Positions 24,579 to 32,895 of a stretch of DNA of 64,000 nt are shown piece after piece. Location of the stretch: contig DALZZF010000005.1 of the NCBI GenBank assembly GCA_031987605.1, positions 1 to 64,000 on the forward strand, in the 5' to 3' direction. Numbering within the stretch: position 1 is the first letter of the stretch; each line of letters begins with the position of its first letter. The position numbers were made by a program, and so were the translations under genes. This DNA is from JAFAGO01 sp031987605 (GTDB taxonomy: Bacteria > Bacteroidota > Bacteroidia > Flavobacteriales > Weeksellaceae). A model generated the notes under the pieces. The model made no database searches. It was given only the letters and a program-made list of their open reading frames with translations, and was not told where the DNA came from.

Positions 24579-25211
24579 TTATTTTTCGTTTACCCAAAAT
24601 GTATCTGTTAGATAAAAAACGGTATCAATGAAGTATAAAATTCCGTTTTGGGTAAGGACATTTTCATCGTGTAAATCTTCAAGAATAATTCCTAAATCCG
24701 GATGGTAATAATCATTATTTCTGGTGTTTTCAAAGCCGTTCGAAGATAAAAAAATACGCACATGTCTTAGATTCGTGGTATCTGTACTTGTAACAAATCT
24801 CTGTTTTACCACGGCGTATAGAATACTATTTTCGATTGTAAAACCCATCAATTGATAGGCGGTATCAGGGAAAAAGTAATTGTGGAGCAACAAATTATGA
24901 AAGTAATCTTTCCACGTGGTGTAATAAATAGCATCATTAAGCTTAAATACACTTGTTTCATCTTGCAAATAAACCTTCTGTTCGGCTCCTTCACTCACAT
25001 ATTGAGACAGATCCAGACCATCAACCCAAAGATTGTGATGAGAAATGTATTCTTTTAAACGCGCTGTTTCTTGTTTTTTGAAGAGCTTTTGGTGTTCAGT
25101 TTTGCCGCTTGCATTCTGGCTTTCTCCAAGGTAATGGGCGACTGCTTGGAGAGCTGCTCCAAAGCTAACCTGCTTCTTTCCTGAAATGATATTGTACAAT
25201 TCATTTTTCAC
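24579..25211 (-). CDS. Small kinase-like protein (polyvalent-protein kinase type)
   Basis: A 210-residue protein that looks like a minimal protein-kinase fold. EGAEQKVYLQDETSVFKLND fits a G-loop and the ATP-anchoring lysine, DLHDENVL (about residue 177) fits the catalytic-loop aspartate and asparagine, and FIDTVFYL fits the metal-binding aspartate. Kinase domains of this kind are found in phage and conjugative-element polyvalent proteins. Here it stands alone with no mobile genes nearby and lies beside a repeat island, so it may be a domesticated or leftover piece. The activity is inferred. Confidence 0.6.
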   Translation of the reverse strand: MKNELYNIISGKKQVSFGAALQAVAHYLGESQNASGKTEHQKLFKKQETARLKEYISHHNLWVDGLDLSQYVSEGAEQKVYLQDETSVFKLNDAIYYTTWKDYFHNLLLHNYFFPDTAYQLMGFTIENSILYAVVKQRFVTSTDTTNLRHVRIFLSSNGFENTRNNDYYHPDLGIILEDLHDENVLTQNGILYFIDTVFYLTDTFWVNEK

Positions 25212-25359
25212 CTTTTTTGGTCATGTACAAATGTAATGAAAAAATAGAGATGATTTAAATCTTTGAAAATCAAGATATAGTGTTTGTGTTTTTAACTGTT
25301 AGAATTCTGTAAACGTCTCATCCAGTCAACTGGGCAACATATCCTTTCGGCAAAATCCC

Positions 25360-25367
25360 TATCTTTG
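25360..25367 (+). promoter_or_regulatory. -7 promoter box of the queD-like gene
   Basis: TATCTTTG ends 4 bases before the ATG at 25372. Since transcription starts a few bases after TTTG, the mRNA is expected to be leaderless or nearly so. Confidence 0.6.
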
Positions 25368-25371
25368 CCAC

Positions 25372-25818
25372 ATGATTCGCATTACCAAAATTTTTACGTT
25401 TGAAACCGCTCATGTCCTCTACAACTACGATGGAAAGTGCAAAAATATGCACGGACATTCCTATAAATTGTTCGTTACGGTAAAAGGAAATCCAATCAAT
25501 GATCTGGAAAATCCGAAAAACGGAATGGTAGTGGATTTTGGCGACATCAAAAAAATCGTAAATGAAGAAATCGTGGATGTTTGGGATCATGCGGTTTTGG
25601 TGAATGGTGATTCTCCGCATCATGAACTCGGAAATTCATTGAAGAATCAGGGACATAGGGTTATTTTCTGCAATTTTCAGCCGACTTGTGAAAATATGCT
25701 CTACGAAATCGCTTCCAAAATAAAAGCAAAACTTCCGAATCATGTTCAGCTGGCGTATCTGAAACTCCACGAAACCGAAAATTCTTATGGTGAATGGTTC
25801 GCCGAAGAGAATGATTGA
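25372..25818 (+). CDS. queD: 6-pyruvoyl-tetrahydropterin synthase/QueD-family protein
   Basis: A 148-residue tunnel-fold enzyme; QueD makes 6-carboxytetrahydropterin for queuosine. The zinc histidines and catalytic cysteine are visible in FETAHVLYNYDGKCKNMHGHSYKL, followed by GMVVDFGDIKK and WDHAVLVN; the late TENSYGEW is typical too. The start ATG follows the promoter by 4 bases and fits family N-termini (MIRITKIFTFE). No other queuosine gene is adjacent, so a PTPS-like role cannot be excluded. Confidence 0.9.
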   Translation: MIRITKIFTFETAHVLYNYDGKCKNMHGHSYKLFVTVKGNPINDLENPKNGMVVDFGDIKKIVNEEIVDVWDHAVLVNGDSPHHELGNSLKNQGHRVIFCNFQPTCENMLYEIASKIKAKLPNHVQLAYLKLHETENSYGEWFAEEND

Positions 25819-25869
25819 TTTTTGTGTTCCTTATGAAAAATACTTTCTGCCCTTTGTGGTTAATTAATA

Positions 25870-26637
25870 ATGAAGCCAATCGAATTACAGCCCCATAAAA
25901 AAATCTACTTCGCATCCGATCAGCATTTCGGAGCGCCAACGCCGAAGGAAAGTAAACCTCGTGAAGAACGCTTCATTCGTTGGTTGGATGAAATTAAAAA
26001 AGAGGCACAGGTTCTTTTTCTCATGGGCGACCTTTTTGATTTCTGGCACGAATGGAAATATGTAGTTCCGAAAGGATACATCCGTGTTTTAGGGAAAATT
26101 GCTGAACTCAAAGATTCGGGAATTGAAATTTATTTTTTCGTTGGAAACCACGATTTATGGATGAAAAATTATTTCGAGGAAGAGCTCGGAATTCCTGTTT
26201 ATTTTGAAAAACGAACGTATGAAATTTCCGGAAAGAAATTTTTTCTGGCACATGGTGACGGACTTGGTCCCGGAGATAAAGGATACAAGAGGATGAAAAA
26301 ACTCTTTACCAATCCGCTTGCACAATGGTTTTTCAAATGGCTGCATCCCGATATTGCCATGAAAATTGCCGTGTATATGTCCACTAAAAACAAACTGATT
26401 TCCGGTGATGAAGACAAGAAGTTTCTTGGGGAAGACAAAGAATTTCTTATTATTTATTCAAAAGAAAAACTCAAAAAAGAACATTTTGATTATTTCGTGT
26501 ACGGACACCGGCATCTTCCGATGGTTTTGGATTTGGGCAAAAATTCAAAATATGTGAATTTGGGCGACTGGATTTCGTATTTTACGTATGGTGTTTTTGA
26601 TGGGGAGGAGTTTGAATTGAAAACTTTTGAGCATTAA
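25870..26637 (+). CDS. LpxH-like UDP-2,3-diacylglucosamine diphosphatase
   Basis: A 255-residue calcineurin-like phosphoesterase. Metal motifs: ASDQHFG, MGDLFDFW, GNHD, FLAHGDGLG and YGHRHLP. In the LpxH group the enzyme removes UMP in lipid A synthesis at the inner membrane. The D-x-H motif here is DQH, where many LpxH proteins have DLH. Queuing after queD with 51 bases between. Assignment to LpxH and not another phosphoesterase is by overall likeness. Confidence 0.85.
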   Translation: MKPIELQPHKKIYFASDQHFGAPTPKESKPREERFIRWLDEIKKEAQVLFLMGDLFDFWHEWKYVVPKGYIRVLGKIAELKDSGIEIYFFVGNHDLWMKNYFEEELGIPVYFEKRTYEISGKKFFLAHGDGLGPGDKGYKRMKKLFTNPLAQWFFKWLHPDIAMKIAVYMSTKNKLISGDEDKKFLGEDKEFLIIYSKEKLKKEHFDYFVYGHRHLPMVLDLGKNSKYVNLGDWISYFTYGVFDGEEFELKTFEH

Positions 26638-26701
26638 ACACAAAGACACAAAGACTTCACAAAGTATTAAAAGGTAATGTTGAATTTTTAAGACACAAAA
26701 G

Positions 26702-27082
26702 ATGAATGAAAATGAAATTGCCAGAATTATTTATGAATGTGGATTCAAAATTCATAAAACGCTTGGTGCTGGTCTTTTGGAAAGTGCTTATGAAGAGTGT
26801 TTATTTTATGAACTTTGTAAGTCTGGACTTTTCGTGGAAAGACAAAAAGTAATGCCGTTGATATATGAAGATGTACGATTGAATGCTGGATATAGACTTG
26901 ATCTTCTCGTTGAAAATAAAGTTATTATAGAACTGAAAGCATGTGAAGATTTGGCAAATATCCATTTTGCGCAAACATTAACATATTTGAAATTGAGCGG
27001 TTGTAAATTAGGACTATTGATTAATTTTAACACATTTCTTTTTAAAGATGGAGTTAGAAGAATTATTAACGGTAAATTATAA
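26702..27082 (+). CDS. GxxExxY-family protein (PD-(D/E)xK-like)
   Basis: A 126-residue protein with the family motif in GAGLLESAYEECL and a nuclease-like core GYRLDLLVENKVIIELKA, which fits D ... ExK of the PD-(D/E)xK superfamily. The biological role of this widespread family is unknown. Its last 18 or so codons form the left part of a 156-bp tandem repeat that continues for two more copies downstream (27028-27482). Confidence 0.88.
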   Translation: MNENEIARIIYECGFKIHKTLGAGLLESAYEECLFYELCKSGLFVERQKVMPLIYEDVRLNAGYRLDLLVENKVIIELKACEDLANIHFAQTLTYLKLSGCKLGLLINFNTFLFKDGVRRIINGKL

Positions 27083-27482
27083 TTGTGTCATAAAAACATT
27101 CGTAAGGTCATTGTGAAAACTTGGTGTCATTGTGTTTAAACCTATTTTCAATATAAAAACAGAACAGGATTTCCATTAGGATTTAACACATTTCTTTTTA
27201 AAGATGGTGTTAGAAGAATTATTAACGGTAAATTATAATTGTGTCATAAAAACATTCGTAAGATCATTGTGAAAACTTGGTGTCATTGTGTTTAAACCCA
27301 TCTTCAATATAAAAACAGAACAGAATTTCAATTGGGATTTAATACATTTCTTTTTAAAAATGGAGTTAGAAGAATTATTAACGGTAAATTATAGTTGTGT
27401 CATAAAAACATTCGTAAGATCATTGTGAAAACTTTGTGTCATTGTGTTTAAACCTATTTTCAATATAAAAACAGAACAGGAT
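27028..27482. repeat. 156-bp tandem repeat, three copies, across a gene junction
   Basis: The anchor ATTAACGGTA occurs at 27065, 27221 and 27377, exactly 156 bp (52 codons) apart. Each unit holds the 3' end of the GxxExxY gene, the spacer and the first 14 or so codons of the LuxE-like gene. Copies differ at scattered bases, so the duplication is not brand new. The final copy leads into the intact LuxE-like gene. Confidence 0.9.
27288..27428 (+). pseudogene. Relic LuxE-like 5' end within the tandem repeat
   Basis: The second repeat copy retains the GTG start and first 12 codons (FKPIFNIKTEQ) of the LuxE-like gene but then runs into repeat sequence, giving a 46-residue frame. The first copy, starting at 27132, stops after 15 residues. 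Neither is likely to be functional. Confidence 0.5.
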
Positions 27483-28469
27483 TTCCTTGCAGCTTGCCTG
27501 GAAACGTTTCAGTATCAATATCATAATGTTGAGGTTTATCGGAAGTTTGTGGATTATCTGCCTATTAACATCAACGAAATAAATACAGTTGAAAAAATTC
27601 CGTTTCTGCCTATCGAAATGTTTAAAAATCATCTGGTCTTCGACTCCGCTCAGACCGACAACCCAGAAAATTATTTTCAAAGTTCCGGAACCACCCATAT
27701 TCAAACACGATCCCGACATTTTATTGCTGATTTTTCTTTGTATGAAGAAAGCATTTATAAAAGTTTCGAGCAATTTATCGGAAAACCGGAAGACTATATT
27801 TTTCTTGGTTTATTGCCGAATTATTCTGAAAATCCACATTCTTCATTAATTTATATGGTGGATTATCTGATGAAAAAATCCGGTAAGCCGGAAAACGGAT
27901 ATTTTCTGTACAATCACGCCGAACTTTTTGATTTGCTTAAAAATTTAAAAGATAAAAAGGTGATTCTTTTCGGGGTTTCCTTTGCGCTTTTGGATTTCCT
28001 TGAGTATTGTCATTCCGAGCGAAGCGAGGAATCTCTGAATTTTAATGAATATTCAGCCATCATTGAAACCGGCGGAATGAAAGGTCGAAAAGCAGAAATG
28101 ACCAAAGATGAACTCTTGAAAATTTTCAAAAAAGGGTTTAATACCGATAAAATTTTCTCCGAATATTCCATGACGGAGCTTCTTTCACAAGCGTATTCTT
28201 TAGGTGAAAACAGATATCAAAGTCCCAACTGGATGCGCATTCTCATCCGGAATACCGAAGATCCATTTTCGTATGTGGAGGAAGGAAGAACTGGTGCGAT
28301 TAATATTATTGATTTGGCAAACCGACATTCTTGTTCATTTATTGCAACGCAGGATTTGGGTCGCTTCGACTTCGCTCAGCGACCTGAAGGAATGTTAAGT
28401 CCGGGTTTTCAGGTTTTGGGAAGAATTGATCATTCCGATATTCGAGGGTGTAGTTTGCTCGTTTCTTAA
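27444..28469 (+). CDS. LuxE-family acyl-protein synthetase/acyltransferase
   Basis: A 341-residue protein of the LuxE family, which transfers or activates acyl groups. The family signature QSSGTT (about residue 79) is present, with FGVSFALLDFLEY, IIETGGMKGRK and YSMTELLSQAY characteristic of the fold. It uses a GTG start in the third tandem-repeat copy. Three repeat-derived peptides interrupt the fold: FDSAQTD near residue 66, CHSERSEES near residues 189-197 and RFDFAQRPEG near 307. Each lies over a short inverted repeat in the DNA. Function in this strain is unknown. Confidence 0.88.
   Translation: MFKPIFNIKTEQDFLAACLETFQYQYHNVEVYRKFVDYLPININEINTVEKIPFLPIEMFKNHLVFDSAQTDNPENYFQSSGTTHIQTRSRHFIADFSLYEESIYKSFEQFIGKPEDYIFLGLLPNYSENPHSSLIYMVDYLMKKSGKPENGYFLYNHAELFDLLKNLKDKKVILFGVSFALLDFLEYCHSERSEESLNFNEYSAIIETGGMKGRKAEMTKDELLKIFKKGFNTDKIFSEYSMTELLSQAYSLGENRYQSPNWMRILIRNTEDPFSYVEEGRTGAINIIDLANRHSCSFIATQDLGRFDFAQRPEGMLSPGFQVLGRIDHSDIRGCSLLVS
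27635..27655. repeat. Palindromic repeat inside the LuxE-like gene, site 1
   Basis: Arms GGTCT / AGACC around TCGACTCCGCTC, translated as VFDSAQT. Same core (TCGACT.CGCTC) as site 3. Confidence 0.7.
28009..28034. repeat. Palindromic repeat inside the LuxE-like gene, site 2
   Basis: Starts GTCATTCC and ends GGAATCT around GAGCGAAGCGA. Translated in frame as CHSERSEES, a peptide I recall as recurring in unrelated proteins of Bacteroidota because the DNA element is dispersed. Confidence 0.8.
28359..28384. repeat. Palindromic repeat inside the LuxE-like gene, site 3
   Basis: Arms GGTCGCT / AGCGACC around TCGACTTCGCTC, translated as GRFDFAQRP. Confidence 0.8.
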
Positions 28470-28479
28470 GTTTCAGGGC

Positions 28480-28520
28480 AAAAAAAAACTTTGGAAAAGT
28501 TCTGAGTTTTTCCAAAGTTG
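28480..28520 (-). terminator. Terminator of the aquaporin gene
   Basis: Stem AACTTTGGAAAA / TTTTCCAAAGTT followed on the minus strand by nine T. The stem sequence is shared with the hairpin at 24446-24478. It may serve the LuxE-like gene too. Confidence 0.75.
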
Positions 28521-28543
28521 AAAGGTATTCTATTTAATATTTT

Positions 28544-29272
28544 TTAGTTTTCTGCAACCGCATTTTGGTCGGTTTGAAGCAGGAATTTATAAAGCAATCC
28601 TCCCACAACAGCACCACCAATCGGAGCAACCCAGAATAACCAAAGCTGGCTCAATGCTTGTCCACCCACGAAAACCGCCTGTGAAAGAGATCTTGCAGGA
28701 TTTACAGAAGTATTGGTAATCGGGATAGAAATCAGGTGGATCAATGTTAAACAAAGTCCGATGGCGATTCCGGCAAATTTTCCGTTCGCAAATTTATCGG
28801 TTGTCCCCATAATGACGATAACGAAAAACAAGGTCAGTAAAAATTCCGCCAAAAATGCCTGTTGCAAACTGTAACTTTTTCCGAAGTAAACTGCGGAATC
28901 GTAAAAATTTGTGGCAAAAGAGCCTGCGCTTCCGTCGCCAACTCCGCCATTAATCGCCGATAATGCTGCCGCCGCAGCAATGGCTCCCACACATTGTGCG
29001 ACCACATAAGGAATCAGTTCTTTCGCAGGAAATCTTCCTCCGGCCAAAAGTCCGAAAGAAACCGCAGGATTGAAATGTCCGCCCGAAATATGCCCAACCG
29101 CATACGCCATAGTAAGAACTGTAAGTCCGAATGCAAGTGCAACGCCTACCAGTAAAATTCCTACTTGTCCGGTACTTGCGGGTGCAATTTGTGATGCGAA
29201 AATGGCGCTTCCGCAACCTCCGAAAACCAACCAAAACGTGCCGAAAAATTCAGCGAATAGTTTTTTTGTCAT
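28544..29272 (-). CDS. aqpZ: Aquaporin Z
   Basis: A 242-residue MIP-family water channel with six membrane helices. Both pore motifs are intact: GHFNPAVSFG near residue 65 and SVNPARSLSQA near residue 190. The N-terminus KLFAEFFGTFWLVFGGCGSA is typical of AqpZ. Promoter at 29298-29305 and terminator at 28480-28520 mark a single-gene unit. Water permeability is expected from the AqpZ-like pore. Confidence 0.95.
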   Translation of the reverse strand: MTKKLFAEFFGTFWLVFGGCGSAIFASQIAPASTGQVGILLVGVALAFGLTVLTMAYAVGHISGGHFNPAVSFGLLAGGRFPAKELIPYVVAQCVGAIAAAAALSAINGGVGDGSAGSFATNFYDSAVYFGKSYSLQQAFLAEFLLTLFFVIVIMGTTDKFANGKFAGIAIGLCLTLIHLISIPITNTSVNPARSLSQAVFVGGQALSQLWLFWVAPIGGAVVGGLLYKFLLQTDQNAVAEN

Positions 29273-29297
29273 AGTGTTTTTAAATTTTTAGTTCAGT

Positions 29298-29305
29298 CAA
29301 ATGTA
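29298..29305 (-). promoter_or_regulatory. -7 promoter box of aqpZ
   Basis: TACATTTG on the minus strand, 25 bases before the ATG at 29272. Confidence 0.55.
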
Positions 29306-29401
29306 TAATATTTCTAATTAAGACCAATGAAAAATGAAATAATTTAATTTGAAACGGGGAATTGTATGAACTTTATAGACTACACAATTGTTGAGATTTA
29401 T

Positions 29402-29409
29402 TACCTTTG
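29402..29409 (+). promoter_or_regulatory. -7 promoter box of the DUF4230 gene
   Basis: TACCTTTG, 16 bases before the ATG at 29426. It lies downstream of the other in-frame ATG at 29366, which is therefore unlikely to be used. Confidence 0.55.
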
Positions 29410-29425
29410 GCATTATCTTTCGCTT

Positions 29426-30151
29426 ATGAATATTGGGAAATTTAAAACTATTCTTTGGGCTGTCGGCATTTTGATGGTTGTTTTGCTGGGAGTCTTTGTG
29501 TATCAAATGACGCAAACGCAATCTGCACAAATGATGACGGTTGTTTTTATGCTTTTGATCGGTTTGCTATTGGGCGGAATTATCGCTTTTCTGGCTTCCC
29601 GAAATCTAAAATCTGAGCCTCCGGTAGTGACGGAAAGTTCGCACACTATTGTGGAAAGTATGCGGAAAGTTTTTAAAGTGGTTACTGCGGAAGGCCATTT
29701 TAATGAAATTTACAATTACGAGGAGAGTTCCAAGATATTTAATTTTATTCCTTCGAAAAAAAGAGCGCTTGTGATTGTTCAGGCAAAGATTCTTGTCGGT
29801 TACGATTTTGAGAAATTCAAATGGGAAATTGATGAGGAAAATAGAAAAGTTAAACTTCTGGAATTTCCCGCTCCGGAAATCCTTTCTACCGAAACTGATT
29901 ATAAATATTATAATATTGAAGAGCAGTTTTTTAATCTTTTCAGTAAAGATGATCTGGCAAAAATTCAGCAGAACGGGAAAAAACAAGTGATTGAAGCCGC
30001 AAAACATTCCCATTTACCGGAGGTTGCCGCCGAACAAATGCGAATGTTGCTTACGGAACTTCTGGAAACTAAAAATTTCGTTCTTGATAATCCCGCTGCA
30101 ATTTCTGAAAGCAAAAATAAAATCGAATATCAGGCAGATGCTGCGGTATAA
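29426..30151 (+). CDS. DUF4230 membrane-anchored protein
   Basis: A 241-residue protein with two N-terminal membrane segments (TILWAVGILMVVLLGVFVY and MMTVVFMLLIGLLLGGIIAF) and a soluble domain of the DUF4230 type (RALVIVQAKILVGYDFEKF, ILSTETDYKYYN, AAEQMRMLL). The domain is common in Bacteroidota and of unknown function. I start it at 29426 because a promoter box lies just upstream and inside the longer frame that begins at 29366. Followed at 42 bases by the DUF5715-like gene. Confidence 0.85.
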   Translation: MNIGKFKTILWAVGILMVVLLGVFVYQMTQTQSAQMMTVVFMLLIGLLLGGIIAFLASRNLKSEPPVVTESSHTIVESMRKVFKVVTAEGHFNEIYNYEESSKIFNFIPSKKRALVIVQAKILVGYDFEKFKWEIDEENRKVKLLEFPAPEILSTETDYKYYNIEEQFFNLFSKDDLAKIQQNGKKQVIEAAKHSHLPEVAAEQMRMLLTELLETKNFVLDNPAAISESKNKIEYQADAAV

Positions 30152-30193
30152 GAAATTTGTTTTTTGATCGTTAAAAAAATAAAGTTTCAGTAC

Positions 30194-30811
30194 ATGTTTA
30201 AGACGTGTTTATTTTTGTTGATATTTCTTTTGTTTCAGAATATTTTTGCACAGGGTTCTACAAAAAGTGAATGCTACGACTTGAAAGAGATCCTAAAAGT
30301 TGAGCCTACACCCTTGTACAAACAGCATTTGGATGCTTCCAAAAAGTTTAGCATAAGTTTACTGAAAACCGATAAAACTTTCGATAAATATGTGAAGTTG
30401 AAACGCTTGCATAAAGTGAAAAAATCTTCTGCAGGCTATCGTTTGCAAAGGTTGGCTTTCAGTAGGGAATATCTCAATTTCAAGTCGCGAAAAATGCTGG
30501 AACGTATTGGCAAAAGGTTTTTTGATGAAACAAGAGGAAGTCATTTTACCGTCACCTCATTGACGCGAACTTTGGAGGATCAATGCAAACTCCGAAAAGT
30601 GAATTCTAATGCAGCTTTAGGTCTTAGTTCCCACAATTACGGGAATTCTTTTGATATTTCTTATGTACGGTTTAATGGTAAAATAGCGCTCAACGAAAAA
30701 CTCCGAAAAAAATTAGAGGAAATTTTAGAGCATTACCGCAAAGCTGGCAAAATTTACTACATCAAAGAGAAACAGCAATCCTGCTATCATATTACGGTTC
30801 GAAATTATTGA
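30194..30811 (+). CDS. DUF5715-family protein, peptidase M15-like
   Basis: A 205-residue exported protein. The signal peptide is MFKTCLFLLIFLLFQNIFAQ. The C-terminal half has the M15-like zinc-site arrangement: SSHNYGNSFDISYVRF gives a histidine and an aspartate, and CYHITV gives the last histidine. Enzymes of this fold cut D-Ala or peptide bonds in peptidoglycan. Start at the ATG at 30194; the frame continues up to a TTG at 30164. A hairpin at 30856-30881 ends transcription. The role is likely in cell-wall turnover, by inference. Confidence 0.8.
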   Translation: MFKTCLFLLIFLLFQNIFAQGSTKSECYDLKEILKVEPTPLYKQHLDASKKFSISLLKTDKTFDKYVKLKRLHKVKKSSAGYRLQRLAFSREYLNFKSRKMLERIGKRFFDETRGSHFTVTSLTRTLEDQCKLRKVNSNAALGLSSHNYGNSFDISYVRFNGKIALNEKLRKKLEEILEHYRKAGKIYYIKEKQQSCYHITVRNY

Positions 30812-30855
30812 TTTGAATTTGAATTCAGGATTTGAATGAATTTATGTGAAACAAA

Positions 30856-30881
30856 AAAACCGCCTTAAAAAAAGCGGTTTT
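30856..30881. terminator. Bidirectional terminator between DUF5715 and tRNA-Phe
   Basis: Stem AAAACCGC / GCGGTTTT with A-rich loop. It serves the plus-strand gene and the minus-strand tRNA. Confidence 0.7.
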
Positions 30882-30882
30882 G

Positions 30883-30955
<73 letters not shown>

Positions 30956-31041
30956 ATCGTTGAATTGAGTGGGGCAAAAGTATAAACTTTTATGTAAATA
31001 CACAAATTTATTGGTGAACTTTTTTGTTTTTTCGGGTAAGG

Positions 31042-32886
31042 TTACTGATTTTCAGAAGGATTATTTTCCTGTTCTTTCCGGATTTGTTCACTCATTTCTT
31101 CCAGTACCGGTTTTATGGTGCTTTCCGGAAGATCACTGATTCGGATATACATCAATCCATCTATCGCATCATTAAAACTGGGATCTACATTGAAGGCAAT
31201 TACTTTTGCATTCTGTTTAATGTATTTTTTTATCAAAACCGGAAGTCGCATTTCGGGTTCAAGGTCATCAATCACTTTATCGAGTTTGTTCAGATCCGAT
31301 TCCAGTTCATCAAAAAACAGGCTGCGGTCGCGTTCTTTCAGTTTTACTTTGAATTCATTTTTAGGATGTACATATTGCGCTACCGCAGAATCGTAATAAT
31401 GGGAACGCATGAATTCAATCATCAGAGATTTGGAAAATTCAGAAAATTTATTGCTGATGGATACGCCTCCCATGAGAAATTTATGATCCGGATTACGAAG
31501 ACAAACGTGCACAATTCCGCGCCATAATAAGAATAAGGGTAAGGGTTTTTGCTGGAATTCCTGCGAGATATAGGCGCGCCCCATTTCAATTACCTTTTTG
31601 AAGAATGGTTGTAATTCGGGATCAAATTCAAAAAGAGAAGCGGTGTAAAATCCACCGATTCCCATTTTTTTCATGATTTCTTTTCCGAGCCCCATTCTGT
31701 AAGCGCCCACAATTTTGTCGGTATCGTTGTCCCAAAGGAAAAGATGATGATAATGCTTGTCATATTCATCCAGATCGAACGGAAGATTGCTCCCTTCTCC
31801 AATAGCGCGGAACGTAATTTCCCGCTGTCTCCCAATTTCCCTCATGATCGAAGGAATTTCTCCATACTCAGTAAAAAAAACTTCGTAATTACCGTTTTTG
31901 AAGAGTATTTTTTCCGCTTTCCTCAGTTTTACAACTTCTGCCAGAATATCTTCTTTCGGTGTTTCATCGATGATATTCTGCACGATATTTTCATCTTTGT
32001 CGAAAGATAAATTCAGTTTAAGATTGGGGATTTTCAGGATTTCGGGAATGCTTTTTCTCCTTTCATAATAGGATTTCAGCATATAAATTTTATTCTGAAG
32101 CAATTCGCTCAGTTCATCAATATCTTCCTGCTCATCAATTACTTTTACCGAAACCGCTTTTCCAATTCGGATTCGGATCGGGCGATCTCTTTTCCGCATC
32201 ATTTCTGCCGGGAGCATTACGGTTTGCAAATCAGGATGGATTTTTGCCATATTGTAAAAAATCCTGCTGTTTGTGGCATGAAAATACATGGGCACTACCG
32301 GTACTTTCGCCATTTTTATAAGTTTTAAAGCCGGCTTTTCCCATTCTTTATCACGCACTTCATTGAACTCGTTGTTTTTATTGGATACTTCACCTGCCGG
32401 AAAAATCCCAACACAACCGCCCTGTTCAAGATATTTCAGCGTTTCACGCATGCCATTGGTGCTGCTGTGTATTTTTTTTCGGTCGCCTTCAAAAGGATTT
32501 ACTGAAATGACGTAAGATTCCATTGGTTTGATTTTCTCCAGAAGAAAATTGCCCATAATTTTAAAATCGGGGCGTACTTCTGAAAGAATTTTGCACATTA
32601 AAATCCCGTCAATTGCACCAAGCGGATGGTTGGACACCACAATGAAAGGTCCTGTTTTGGGAATTTTTGCAAGATCCTCTTCAAAAACCACATATTTTAA
32701 ATCGCGCTCTCGCACAAAAGAATCGAAAAAGTCTTTGCCTTTTTTGTCTTTCAGCTTGTCATACAGCGCATTGACTTCATTAATCTTACTGAGTTTCATC
32801 ACCGCAGAAGCCACAGGGTTTTTAAAAAAACCTAATTTTTTGAGACCTGCAGCGTTGATAAGATCATTTTTTGTAATGAGACTCAT
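31042..32886 (-). CDS. olsF: Bifunctional acyltransferase of ornithine/glycine-lipid synthesis (OlsF type)
   Basis: A 614-residue fusion. The N-terminal part is a PlsC-like acyltransferase with the HX4D motif NHPLGAIDG and FPAGEVSN; the C-terminal part (from about residue 330) resembles OlsB/hemolysin-like N-acyltransferases (IVGAYRMGLGKEI, GRAYISQEFQQKPLPLF). OlsF of this architecture was shown in Flavobacterium and Serratia to make ornithine lipids in two steps. Which amino acid is acylated here is not readable. It shares an operon with the aspartokinase (9-base gap). Confidence 0.8.
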   Translation of the reverse strand: MSLITKNDLINAAGLKKLGFFKNPVASAVMKLSKINEVNALYDKLKDKKGKDFFDSFVRERDLKYVVFEEDLAKIPKTGPFIVVSNHPLGAIDGILMCKILSEVRPDFKIMGNFLLEKIKPMESYVISVNPFEGDRKKIHSSTNGMRETLKYLEQGGCVGIFPAGEVSNKNNEFNEVRDKEWEKPALKLIKMAKVPVVPMYFHATNSRIFYNMAKIHPDLQTVMLPAEMMRKRDRPIRIRIGKAVSVKVIDEQEDIDELSELLQNKIYMLKSYYERRKSIPEILKIPNLKLNLSFDKDENIVQNIIDETPKEDILAEVVKLRKAEKILFKNGNYEVFFTEYGEIPSIMREIGRQREITFRAIGEGSNLPFDLDEYDKHYHHLFLWDNDTDKIVGAYRMGLGKEIMKKMGIGGFYTASLFEFDPELQPFFKKVIEMGRAYISQEFQQKPLPLFLLWRGIVHVCLRNPDHKFLMGGVSISNKFSEFSKSLMIEFMRSHYYDSAVAQYVHPKNEFKVKLKERDRSLFFDELESDLNKLDKVIDDLEPEMRLPVLIKKYIKQNAKVIAFNVDPSFNDAIDGLMYIRISDLPESTIKPVLEEMSEQIRKEQENNPSENQ

Positions 32887-32895
32887 GGTTTGTTT

